Assembly: GCA_963556695.1 (NCBI GenBank)
Contig: CAUWAG010000012.1
Coordinates: forward strand, 4,092,001 to 4,156,000
Direction: 5' to 3'
Source of the DNA: Anthostomella pinea
Taxonomy: Eukaryota > Ascomycota > Sordariomycetes > Xylariales > Xylariaceae
DNA: 64,000 nt
Shown: positions 20,664 to 30,607 of the stretch, one piece after another
Numbering within the stretch: position 1 is the first letter of the stretch
Layout: every line of letters begins with the position of its first letter
Position numbers and translations under genes: made by a program
The notes under the pieces: model-generated
Seen by the model: the letters and a program-made list of their open reading frames with translations, nothing else
What the model was told of the DNA's origin: nothing
Databases searched by the model: none

Positions 20664-21587
20664 ATGACTACCCTCCCGACATACGAGTCACTCCGCCTGG
20701 CAGCTGAGCTACGATGGAATAGCGATATGAAGATGCCGGAGGAAGGCCTCCTGGGACGGCCTGCCATGGAGTTGATGAGTGAGCTCTCCTCTCAGTGCTT
20801 CGTTGGCAGCGGTACGATAGAGGATCCCAGAATTGTTTGGCTAGGTCTGATTCCTTGTCTCCCGAGAGAGGACCCCAAGGAAGTTCCTGAAATAGACAAC
20901 GTTCAAAAGAAGGCCAATGAGAACATTGCTCGTATCGCCGCTCAGTCGATAGGGTGTTCACATGTTTACATCCGGTGCACGAACCATAGCACAAAGCTTG
21001 TGTACATGGATGGAAAGCGGGTCGCCCTGTACGACCAGTACGGCAGACAAAATGGCTGGGAGACGATGCCGGCTGACCCGCATCTCACCCTTCTCTTCGG
21101 TATGAGCCTTGGTACGGTTTGTATACATGGCCACGCCACTGTCCGCTTGGATGAGAACAAAACCCCTATCGACTTTGCCTCAACACGCATCCCAGAGCTT
21201 GTGGTGGATGGAGACGACCGCATCCTAGAGCTCTTCAGGTGGATTGACCCCATGTACTGCTATCCTTATTGCCCAGTGCATGGAAAGGACGAAGTCATGG
21301 CTCACCAGTGTGAGGTGGCAAGACCTCATAACTGCCCTCACCACGATAGCCCGACCATGCTGGACCACTACTGTCCCCAAACACAGTGGGGTGCCAAGGA
21401 CCTCGTGGATCACTATTGCCCTTGTGAGCACAACACGGAGGGTCTTCTCGACCATTGGTGCCCATGCCCTCACACCCTGGATAGACGGGACGACCACTAC
21501 TGCCCTTGCCCGCATGACGTTGAACCGGGCACGGATCATTACTGTCCCTGCCCTCACCGTCTTGCGCGGGATTTCCTTTTGGCATAA
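20664..21587 (+). CDS. Unrecognised protein with a C-terminal 14-residue Cys/His tandem repeat
   Basis: An intronless frame of 307 residues. I recognise no family. Residues 1-195 look like a globular alpha/beta domain without signal peptide or membrane span, with scattered Cys and a LLFGMSLGTVCIHGHATV core. From residue 198 the chain is Cys/His-rich, starting YCYPYCPVH. Then come six units beginning at His222, 235, 250, 264, 278 and 292. The last three or four are nearly regular: HYCPCPH plus six variable residues and Asp, at exactly 14-residue spacing; the first two are degenerate. Cys and His at fixed spacing suggest metal binding, each unit giving two Cys and two His, but this is inference. 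It lies between the copia element and SINE copy 2, and originally faced the SRPK-like kinase gene. Confidence 0.8.
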   Translation: MTTLPTYESLRLAAELRWNSDMKMPEEGLLGRPAMELMSELSSQCFVGSGTIEDPRIVWLGLIPCLPREDPKEVPEIDNVQKKANENIARIAAQSIGCSHVYIRCTNHSTKLVYMDGKRVALYDQYGRQNGWETMPADPHLTLLFGMSLGTVCIHGHATVRLDENKTPIDFASTRIPELVVDGDDRILELFRWIDPMYCYPYCPVHGKDEVMAHQCEVARPHNCPHHDSPTMLDHYCPQTQWGAKDLVDHYCPCEHNTEGLLDHWCPCPHTLDRRDDHYCPCPHDVEPGTDHYCPCPHRLARDFLLA

Positions 21588-21599
21588 AGTGCCAGGCTC

Positions 21600-22073
21600 A
21601 GGGACTAGGTAGTTATCCGGTTGGCTCTGTGAGGTGCCAAGGTAAGCGTACATAGATTTGCATTTTGGTTTATATTGCTCGAAGGGGCTGGTCCCCGTGA
21701 TATAATTCAAGACGTATGAAGATAAATACATTTGCCCAATTGCTATCAGACATGTGATGATTCTTATTCTCTCCTCAATACTGCTTGCTCCTGCTCTTCA
21801 CCAGTGAAAGTTGGTGCAATTGTTCTCGGAGTCGTAGTCGTGGGTTCTAGCATTGAACCAGCGTGTGATGAAGGTTCTGATTTATATGAGAGTTCAACGT
21901 ATCGTTCCCATAAGCAGCATTGCCGTGGACCTCTGAAGCACAAACTCTTAGTTCGGCGCCACGGTGTGTTCTCGGCGACGCCTTCCTTGGTGGGCTCATG
22001 GCAGCAGACGCCTCTCATTCGGATCTCCGGGACGGACTGGGGCGATACCATCACTGACCTGGTCCAGCCTCCC
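21600..22073. other. Gene-free stretch left of SINE copy 2
   Basis: No convincing gene. A minus-strand frame here runs on into the SINE and is treated as chance. Confidence 0.35.
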
Positions 22074-22086
22074 GTCTCTCTCGGCA
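22074..22086. repeat. Target-site duplication of SINE copy 2 (left)
   Basis: GTCTCTCTCGGCA, repeated exactly at 22647-22659. Confidence 0.9.
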
Positions 22087-22646
22087 GGCCGTATGACGCA
22101 ATGGTCAAATGCGCCTGGTTGTGTTCTCGTTTGTGCGGTGGGCGACGAGAACAAGTGGGTTCGAATCCTGCTATGGCCCCCTTCTGACCCGGCTTGTGCG
22201 AGTCGACAACCAGCACATGACAATAGAGAGACCCCTTATCGCAGAGCCCGATAGCCAAACAGCTTGTCTCCATAATACCCACTCTTACAAGGTTTTTTCC
22301 CTTATGGTTTCCCTCGCTAGCAGATAACAAACACCTATTTCACCCACCAATGCGATATATATCGAACGGCTACTGGAACGATATGTACACCAGAGGACTG
22401 AGGTTCACTGGGTCGCTTAGTCACTAGATAGGAGGTTTTTCTGACGAAATTGTGTTTGGGTATTGACTAAAACCATCTGGTCACTCCAGGTTGGTACCGC
22501 TACAGCGAGGATAGGCTCGTGCGCGGATCTGAATGTATCTAGACTGACACCTCTATAACCTTGCGATGCAATGGCTCTGGGAGGCGTGGTTTGCCCTATG
22601 GAGGGACTGCACCCACGATAAATACAATCAATCAATCAATCAATCA
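22087..22646 (+). mobile_element. tRNA-derived SINE, copy 2
   Basis: 560 bp, nearly identical over its whole length to the copy at 936-1489. Box A reads TGACGCAATGG (one change) and box B GGTTCGAATCC (22158-22168). It ends in a slightly longer ATCA tail and is flanked by its own 13-bp target duplication, so it is an independent insertion and not a segmental duplicate. Confidence 0.93.
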
Positions 22647-22659
22647 GTCTCTCTCGGCA
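22647..22659. repeat. Target-site duplication of SINE copy 2 (right)
   Basis: Exact second copy of the 13-mer at 22074-22086. Confidence 0.9.
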
Positions 22660-23120
22660 TCTCAAGCCAGCTCCCGGGCGTGGTCAAGCCGCTCCTCCTC
22701 CTTGAGGATGCCGTTGACGCACTCGCGGGATAGTGTCCGGATGTCCGGCTGGATCCCGAAGGATTGAGATTTCGCCCTAGCGGAGAAAAGATGGCGCAAT
22801 TTCCTAGGCGAGGCCCCCTTTTACGCTTTAGACCCAATAAGGAAATTACCAACTGCCATGCAGGGGGACCAACGAGACCGCATATTCATTATTTTTTTCA
22901 GTTGGTGACTCACAGTTCCAATTAGATCACGAGCTCACGAACAAAATTGCAACGTGTAGGGGGAATGATGTTTGTATGCTGCGCAAATGAAGACTGCCTC
23001 AATCTACCAATATGGTGCCTCCCGCTCAATCTGATCACTATGCAACGCAAGATCAACTTCAATCTAGGTACATCCCCTTGTATAATCAGCCGCAATCCCA
23101 TGAATAATCACCCTGCATAC
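22660..23120. other. Gene-free stretch right of SINE copy 2
   Basis: A minus-strand frame just beside the SINE gives a plausible helical peptide (IQPDIRTLSRECVNGILKEE) ending near the insertion, possibly a gene relic, but no start, splice support or family was found. Confidence 0.3.
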
Positions 23121-23124
23121 CCCA

Positions 23125-23667
23125 CTAAGCCAGAAGGCCAAACAAAGCAAGTCCCATCACGACCATCGCGCCCATCGAAAGCGAAGCTCTCGCCGAAGCC
23201 TTGCCGGTATGAGTTGGAGAGGGGCTCGCAGTACCGCTGGCCGAAGTCGAAGCAGCGGAGGCCGAAGCAGTCTTGGAAGCCGCCACAGAGGCAGAAGAGG
23301 CAGACGAAGAAGAGGCGGAAGGGGTGCTGGAAGAACCAGCTGGGTCAGCGCTGCAGGTGGAGTTGGCGCCGCCCGTAGAGATGGGGCTGCTGCTGGCGGC
23401 AAGGCCGTAGCAGGCGGAGTCAATGTCGAAGCCGCTGAGGGGCGGGTTGAGGCAGCCGAGACCGTTGGAGAAGCAGTCATCGAGGGAGCCGTCGGAGGCG
23501 CTGCAGGTGAGGAAGCATTTGTCGTCGCTGGGGGCGGTGGTAGAGTGGCTGGTGGTGCAGCATTGGGAGAAGAGTTGCTGGACGGCTTGCGTTGAGTTTG
23601 CGGCGATGTAGCAGGCGCTGACGCTGGAGGGGGGTTGGAAGTCGGAGGCTTGAGGGCAGGAAGACAT
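23125..23667 (-). CDS. Small Cys-rich protein with GPI-anchor-like C-terminus
   Basis: 180 residues, no intron. The first 90 residues hold about ten Cys (for example FSQCCTTSHS and KCFLTCSAS). A Ser/Ala/Thr-rich linker follows (about 100-158), then a hydrophobic end (SLSMGAMVVMGLALFGLLA), the layout of a fungal GPI-anchored cell-surface protein with an O-glycosylated stalk. The start lacks a classical signal peptide, which is odd; an unseen upstream exon is possible. On the minus strand TATAAAA lies at 23747-23741, about 75 bp before the ATG at 23667, which supports this start. Cys spacing does not match CFEM. The role is unknown. Confidence 0.6.
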   Translation of the reverse strand: MSSCPQASDFQPPSSVSACYIAANSTQAVQQLFSQCCTTSHSTTAPSDDKCFLTCSASDGSLDDCFSNGLGCLNPPLSGFDIDSACYGLAASSSPISTGGANSTCSADPAGSSSTPSASSSSASSASVAASKTASASAASTSASGTASPSPTHTGKASARASLSMGAMVVMGLALFGLLA

Positions 23668-23740
23668 TTTGTTGGTTGGTGAAGGTGAATTGAGATGGCT
23701 GTCAGGTTGTGGAAGTTGGCAGTCTGGAAAGAAGTCGTAC

Positions 23741-23747
23741 TTTTATA
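23741..23747 (-). promoter_or_regulatory. TATA box of the Cys-rich surface protein gene
   Basis: TATAAAA on the minus strand, about 75 bp upstream of the ATG at 23667. Confidence 0.5.
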
Positions 23748-23749
23748 GG

Positions 23750-26037
23750 GAATGAGTGACTGGTTGGAGGAATGCTTTGTACGTGGCTGAGCAGGTGTCC
23801 TGCAGTGTGTATAACGAGAGAACGAGCAATGCAAAAGTAAATGGGAAGCCAAGTCGACGTCGATCAAAGAAGCTTTCTAGGTAAAGTGTGAATCTATTTT
23901 GATACCAACCAACAACCAACAGGTCAAGTCTCTTTGATGCGGCTGCGATGCATGATGATGCAATGTTGGTTGAACACATGGGGCTTAGACCCGTTGGGTG
24001 GCTTGTCAGCACTGCAGCAAGACGTTGCATCCGAGCCCTGCCCCTGAAAGCTTGTTTGCGGATGTCAGCCTTCCTACGGGAGCTTGTTTTCACCTCACTC
24101 CCGACGTTGCACGAAGCAATTTCCACGAGCGTTTATGTTTACCTGATCCTCCGGCTGGCTGCATGTGGTGCGCCGCAAGATTATTATTAAGTGATCTTCT
24201 GTCGTACCACAGCTTTTTGAGACACATAGTCGTTGTCACGGTCTGGGGATTGGCAGCCATTCTTTCCCCTTTCTGCTCTGCCTGCGCCTCCACAACCAAC
24301 CAACACCAACATCGACAACCTCAGCTCTACGCGCCATGTCGATCATTCTCACTGCTCGAAAGGCCTCCTTGGAGTACACGGCCCACAAGTGTGCAACCAG
24401 TAGAGCTCGTGCAGCAGCATCACCGAGAATAGAGCGACACAGTTGTCAGCCCTAAAGCCTCGATTGGAGTACTCCATTCGAAACGAGGCGTTGGTCAGAG
24501 TTGCATTGCAGACGTCATTTAGATTGCGGTCAGCGACCACCGCATGTAGGTGCTGACAGGAGGTGTGGGTGCCTTCCAGAGCCTCATGATGTGCAACGCC
24601 CTGCTTACGGGGCGACGTTCGTCCCACGTGGCTCTCGGCTTAAGCTTTTTGGCTTTTCAGCATGTTATTACCGACCATAGCTTTGGATGTCGCGAGTTTG
24701 GGTCTTCCTATTTTGGGTCTTCGTGTTGCTATTTGTGTGGATGTTGCTGGCAATACGATTCTCGAGCAGGGTATCCGTGACAGAACGCTCAGGCTGAACT
24801 ATCAATGGATCATATTCAGCATTTCATTCGTCCGGCGTGGTAGTTTTCAGACTCACGCCGACTTTCCGGAAGGGGACCTGGTCCTGCCTTGCCTCCGGAG
24901 AGTCCGTGAGAATCTGACAATCAATTCCCGTTCGGATGAAATAGGGGTAAGTTACAACTAGGTAGCTTGCGGATCGTCAGCATATGCCGTTGGACGGCAC
25001 AGAGACCTCGGCCCCTTTTCGCTTGAATTGGGAGGCTTATTTGTGGAGGCTCAGTGCTGTGCTCATACATGTAACATTCTTAGATGCAACCCTTGTCTTT
25101 GGCCGTAGAGGTAGCATTCTGGCGTAAGTGGCTTCCCCGCCGTTTCAGCCCATTCAACTTACCGTCCTCAGGCAGGTTGTTGACTGTCACGGCGATGGCC
25201 ATTCAAAGTCTCGGTGTCCGAGCATGAACATTCAGAATTCGATGCTTAAATTAATGAGCAGGAAAGGTGCTTAATGAATCATGCATGCTGCGCTACATTT
25301 GACAAACACTCAATCAGCTGACAGCCATTCCAGAAGTTCTTTGGCTATTCTTGGTGTCACCGTTGCTTGGGGCTCCCGGCTACGATTGGCCTTCACCTAG
25401 AAACCTCGCTCAAGGTTGTACTCGGAGGTACCTGCTTACATTTCAGTCAGTGCAGCAAGATGATCATGCCCCTTCAATCTCCACATGGCATTTCCGTGGT
25501 CAGAGTATCTCTGTGCCTTGCATGCTGATCGAAAATCACAAGGCAGACTAGGGACTATATCCCAAGTCACTTGGCTGAATGACTCCCCTAGCAAGCCTTA
25601 CTCTCCTCGAATCCTGCGGCTGCAACCTCATCGCCTGCACAATGGCCCATGATCAACGTTGGCAATCTATTTCGACAGCTGGAGGAGGTCAGCCACTGCA
25701 AGTTCTCTCCGGAGGATTGCTATGCTTCATCCTTCGACACTTGGTGACATAAAATTCGTTTGAGGAAGATTCTGTCATCGGAACCCTTTGGTTGGTTGCA
25801 ATGGGCTCCTGACATCAAAGTTGTATAAAGATTGGCCAGATATTCACTCTGTTCCACGGCATCATCAACATCACATCTTCTGCGTTCCTTTCTTGAGTCT
25901 TATACTCAGTACAGCCCTCCTCCCACTTGCTAGCAGAATTTCTTTACACGGCAGTCTCTATCGGAAAGGACTCGTTACAATTCTGTCGCCAATCAGCCCG
26001 TACCCAATTATATCCACCACTCTCACTTCTATCAACG
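23750..26037. other. 2.3-kb stretch without a supported gene
   Basis: Several frames of 60-145 codons exist on both strands (for example 23998-24432 and 24662-24961) but none shows family motifs, splice-joined neighbours or consistent codon use. A TATAAA at about 25824-25829 probably serves the secreted-protein gene that starts at 26038. Confidence 0.4.
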
Positions 26038-27703
26038 ATGCATTCTTGGTCTGTCGGTCTCGCGGCCTTTGCCCTGTGGCAAAGTGCATCCGCGAAGGTT
26101 GATAGCAAGGGCAACTTGGCTTTGGAGCCATTGAAGCCTTCTGACCTGGGTCTACATAAGAGAGATACGCCACTAGTGAATCTCCAACCTTCGGCGTCTG
26201 TCTTCTGGGGTGAACCATCCAATGTTTGTATGTGAATCCCCACCTAGGCTTCGGACGCCACAGCCTACTGATACTGTTCTAGCTGATCTGCTCGTCAATG
26301 TTACCCTTGCATCTGGACAAGATGAACTTCTCATCTCCACGGACTCTTTCTCTTCGGAACTGAGCAGTGTCTCCTGCCAGGACAACGATCTTTCCCTGAC
26401 CTTCACCAATCAAGACACTTACAATGCTGCGATCAAAGATTGGGACTGGGTTAACTTCGCGGACAACCACACATTTGTCATGATCGTCAACTATGGCGGG
26501 TGTGGTGAGGCCGATGAACGCCAACCATGGATTGTCACTGGTGCAACTTACGATGCTACCACCTTCAACGTGCAATTCGCCGCTACCCAGAAGAGTTGGA
26601 CTGAGATTAACAACGAAATGACAGTCGAGTGGGGTAGCTACATCCAAGCAACCTCAGCCAGTGTGAACAAGCGTATTACGTTCTCGAAGACCCTGAGCCA
26701 CACATTCGACCTGACCCACGACATGGACACAACTCTGTTCAGCAAAGCAACCCAATCTGGTCTCGACTTCAATGTTGACTGCCAAAACTGCGGCACCAAA
26801 GGCAGCATCGCCATCTCAGGGAAGATTTCGTACAAACTACTCGACGGCGTCCAATCCTTGGAAATCACGGCAACCCCCAGCAACATCGAATTTGACCTGG
26901 GTCTCGCCTTCGGCATCTCAGGCAACCTGACCGACGACTGGAGCAAGTCCTTCAACATCCTCAACACCGGCCTCCCCGGCTTCAGCATCCCCGAAATCCT
27001 CGAGGTCGGCCCCATATTCTCCATCGACGCCGGCTTCGACCTCAAAGCCGTCCAGGGAAGCGCTAGCATCTCCTCCGGCATCACAGCCAAGATTCCCAAC
27101 TCCGCGACCGCTACCCTCGACATCGTTGGGACTGATGACAGCAGCTTTTCCGGCTGGGAGCCCACTATATCCACACTGCCCATCGAGGTGTCCGCTGAAG
27201 TCGACGGCTCGCTCGAGCTCTTCACCTCTGTCGGCCTCGACATTGGCGTCACGGCCTTCGGCGCCGGTTTCGGAGCGGGCTTCACCCTCAAGATCCCAGA
27301 CGTGACGCTCAACGTGGGCGCTGAGTTCGACAACCTGGGCGCGTGCGAGGGCCACAATGAGACTTTCGGCGTCAAGTTCAGTGGCGGTGTTGGTGCTGAC
27401 TTGAGCATGAACGCTTACGCGGAATCCAAGGACGTCAAGACACAGAAGTGGGAGAAGGATTTGCTGAACAAGCCGGATATCTATGCTTTCCCGAGTCAAT
27501 GTCTCCCGTTCGGGGCTGCGCCTTCGTCGCCCATCAGTGTGTCGAGCACGTCGGTTGCGACGACAACCGCTCCCAGTTCCACCAGCTCATCGGCGGCGAA
27601 GAGTAGCTCTGCATCTGGCGCCCCCACTTCATACGGATCCAAGAACGCGACTGCGACGGCTAGTAGCTACAATGGCCGTCTACGACGACATGTGCTGTAT
27701 TGA
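26038..27703 (+). CDS. Large secreted protein resembling DUF7029/DUF7223 fungal proteins
   Basis: Exons 26038-26227 and 26283-27703 (536 residues); the 55-nt intron has a GTATGT donor and CTAG acceptor. Residues 1-20 are a signal peptide ending ASA, and LHKRDTP near residue 42 is a likely Kex2 site. Residues 60-150 contain SGQDELLISTDSFSSEL and GGCGEADERQPWIV, recalling DUF7029. The rest is a beta-rich, Gly/Ser/Thr-rich domain with LPGFSIPEILEVGPIF, recalling DUF7223. About 60 Ser/Thr/Ala-rich residues close the protein, as in wall-linked proteins, but the last residues (RLRRHVLY) are not a GPI signal, so a 3' intron may have been missed. The domain names come from memory of the family pattern. 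No enzyme activity is suggested. Confidence 0.82.
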
Positions 27704-28998
27704 TGGGGTAATGTTTATTCCTCTGAAGCCTTTTGGGAAAATGAGAATTTGTGGGGTTGGATTATCAGGGAGGCTATGTCTTTGTTGGGAGAGTGAGGGA
27801 ACTCGGAGGCTCACAAGGAGCACTGTATCAATAAAGGCGTTCGATAGTGGGAGCATTAGGCATTGTATTATTACAACTTGTGGTCTTTAAGTGTTCCTGT
27901 TTAAGCACTCGCTTTATCTACAGCCGCGTCTCCAAAACTTATGCTGATCTCCTTTCTCCCTTCACCTTCGGGCGAAGGAAGCACAACCATCGACGTTCTC
28001 TTCCGCCTCCACGCGGACTTGCAAATCGAAAGCGGCAAAATTAGCCTCTTGAAACGCGAAGCTATTGCACTTCCAAAGCCTTCACACAGAACGAAGCGCC
28101 ACCCGCCCGCACTTCAGTCCCCCATCCATCAAAGCTTTCAGCCCTCTTCAACAAGAATCCTTGAATCCAATCCCAACCGCCAACACCTCAACCTCCCAAT
28201 GAACACGATGAACGCCACCTCCTGCCGCTCCCCTCGACCCCCTCCCTCGGCTCGGCGTCAGATACAGAAACACGTCTTCACCCGGCCCACCCACTCCCCT
28301 CACCCGGTCCCCATCACCCTCTAAAGTGCGTCGACTTGTTGCAGCAATCTCGCAGTTGCCCGGGGAGGATAAGTGGCGCCGAAAGACTGACAGGGAATTG
28401 TACGCCAGCCGTCCCATACCCAGAAGAGAAGTGCTATTTCGTAATATCATGGGGTTCACGCTCAGCCCTGATCTGGTGCAAGATTTTGTCTCGGGGAGAC
28501 ACCGCCAGGTTCGCATTGCTGCGTTCGGATGCTCGCTCAAGAAGGTCATTCTTGCGGCTCACTAATTCGACGTCTACTAAGCTCGCGTTGACGTCTTGAC
28601 TGGTGAGCCTCGTGTTAGGGAGAGAACTGGCTCGGAAAGCCTCGTATCTCGATGTATACCCAGGAAGAGGGTCGATATCCAGGATCACGGCTGACTTTCT
28701 CACGGACCTGCGTCGCTATCACTATTAGGATTATCAGTCTTAACTGCCACGAGCAAGAGTCACTAGTTCAACCCTTGACGTTTCCGGAAGTGATAGTTCC
28801 CCCCATCCCATATGCTCGTGCCAACGACACGATGCGGCCCAATCTGAAGGTACGCCCAGCTGGAAGAGGAAGCCCTCCGAGGTATCGTTTGGGTGGCTTC
28901 CCAAATATAGCAATGGAGAATGTGATCAGTCCGTCCGAACTCAATAGCTCGCAAGATCGTCGATCTGTCGATTTCGTCCAGCAAGCGCGGAGATATCT
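27704..28998. other. Stretch without a supported gene
   Basis: Overlapping frames on both strands (for example 28652-29053 plus and 28434-28703 minus) lack start context, motifs or splice support. The right end merges into a MITE remnant. Confidence 0.35.
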
Positions 28999-29098
28999 GT
29001 CGCAAATGGAACAAGCACTCTGGCATAAGCAACAGGGATGGCTTTTGGATTAACAGTGCTTATTCCAGGGTGCTTATTCCACTAATATGCATAGCATT
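28999..29098. repeat. Partial copy of the 215-bp MITE
   Basis: Contains the core of the MITE family: a GGAACAAGCA / GCATAAGCA segment followed by GTGCTTATTCC twice and a TAGCATTG segment like that of the copy at 40861-41075. The terminal repeats are missing. It abuts the stop codon of the PfkB gene. Confidence 0.6.
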
Positions 29099-29099
29099 G

Positions 29100-30179
29100 C
29101 TACCCATGGATTGATAGCCTCCCGCGATACTCCCCCAGCCTCTCAGACACCAGTGCATCATTCCAGCGCTCAACTCCTTCAGCCTGCGTCCTCCTAGCTA
29201 GGCCAATCTGCTCAATGGCGAAACTGGCTGCCACGGTCGCTTGGATCGCTGCGTCCACGAGATCCCCAGACCGGCCATACGCAATCGTAAACGCACCCAG
29301 AAACGTATTCCCGCCGCCAGTCGCATCGACGACCCTCCGGCTATCTTTGAAGAAAGGGGGTAGCCAAATCACCTTCGCATGGCGATCGCTCACGAGACAG
29401 CCGTGCTCACCGGCGCGGACGACGACTGCCTTCATGCTCGACGATGCGGCGGGTGCAAGTAGCCGAGCAGCACAACTCTCGATCAGCTGGCTGTCGAAGC
29501 CTTCGGTCCGCTCGCCGCACAAGCCGAGGAGTTCTAAATGGTTTGGCGAAAAGACATCCACTAAAGCGCAGGCTTGAGTATGGCTTTCAAGATGCTCCGC
29601 GGTGCACTCGCCCGGAAGCGGCTCCCAGACAACCACGGGCGGCTGCTCGGACCCCCGCTGCTTTCTTAGGTCAAACAGATCTTTAACTTGCGCCGCTACT
29701 TTCTCTGCTGCGACCAGCATGTGAAAAGACCTCGACGAGAGGAAATCGTCTGGCAGATGACCCGGCGCAGGCTGCAGAGGGGTGGTCAAATAGCGAAAGC
29801 TCTTACCTGTCCACCTTCAGCCGACGGCCCTATCAACAATCTTAGAGACACACTTACGACCGAAAGCCTCATCGTGGTATTCCAACAGGCCTCTCGTAGA
29901 CAGCCTTTCCTCGTCGGCGTCTATATCCATGGCGATGCCCCAGCTCCGAAGCAGCGAAGCGATGTCGTCGGGGAAGTCGTGGCCCGCGAGAATGAAGCAT
30001 CCGACCTCCCGCGCGTCGACCGGGCTGGTCAACAGGCGCGCGCCGAGTGTGCTGTATGCCGCCGAGCCTCCGACTGTGTCGTACAGGATCTCTCCGTTGG
30101 GCAGGCGAAGCTCATCGAGAACAACCATGCCCAGCGAGACGAAGGCGATGAGGGCCGATTGATCTGCCTGGCCTTCCAT
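29100..30179 (-). CDS. PfkB-family carbohydrate/nucleoside kinase, MAK32-like
   Basis: Exons 30179-29858 and 29806-29100 (342 residues). The intron 29857-29807 (51 nt) has GTAAGT and ACAG; splicing restores FGRKSFRYLTTPLQP, which is typical of the MAK32 group. Early residues FVSLGMVVLDELRLPNG and VGGSAAYSTLGARLL are the N-terminal PfkB region. VDATGGGNTFLGAF is the ATP-binding/catalytic signature (the family consensus has Gly-Ala-Gly-Asp, and here Asn stands in place of the Asp base). Yeast MAK32 is needed for killer-virus maintenance; its substrate is unclear. An upstream in-frame ATG at 30293 would add 38 residues of no family likeness. The gene diverges from an NCS1 permease over 428 bp, which suggests joint use in salvage of a nucleoside or similar compound (inference). 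Confidence 0.85.
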
Positions 30180-30607
30180 GACCGCTTGCGGTTCGGGCTG
30201 ACTGCCCCTAGATCCTCGTGCGTCTGGGACTTGGAGTGTCGTGACGGTATCAGCCTTCAGGTGGATCTCTGATAGGCGCCCAAGAATACACACGAAGGGA
30301 TCGCGGTGGCATGGTGGGCTCGTCGGCGTGGGAAATCTCTGCCGAGATGGCCCCTATCTAGGATCATTGTCAGGATCATTGTCCGGTGGGCCCGTCGCGT
30401 CTTAGGCGTATCTTCGCCGCTCCGGCAGCGTGATTCCTTATCTCGTGGGGCAGCATCCATCGGGTCTGAGGCCGACAACCACCCAAGGATGGTTTTAACA
30501 GGCTTCGACTTTGCGGGCTCAGCCTGTCAGATGTTGAAAAGGACAATCTGCCTGAGCACGTGGGCTACGGGATCATTACCGTCGAAGGAAGCCTCGGATT
30601 CCCCAAG

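Noticed and set aside
23209..23595. 128-codon Gly/Arg-rich plus-strand frame
   Set aside because: Antisense of the Ser/Ala-rich stalk of the surface-protein gene; low-complexity artefact.
24349..24961. Candidate small genes in the 24-25 kb gap
   Set aside because: Frames under 100 codons without motif, promoter or splice support.
28148..29053. Overlapping frames of 80-135 codons on both strands
   Set aside because: No family likeness, and the right part is MITE-derived sequence.
29789..29807. Separate start for the second PfkB exon
   Set aside because: The frame begins with a non-ATG codon, and joining to exon 1 through a GTAAGT intron restores the family sequence.
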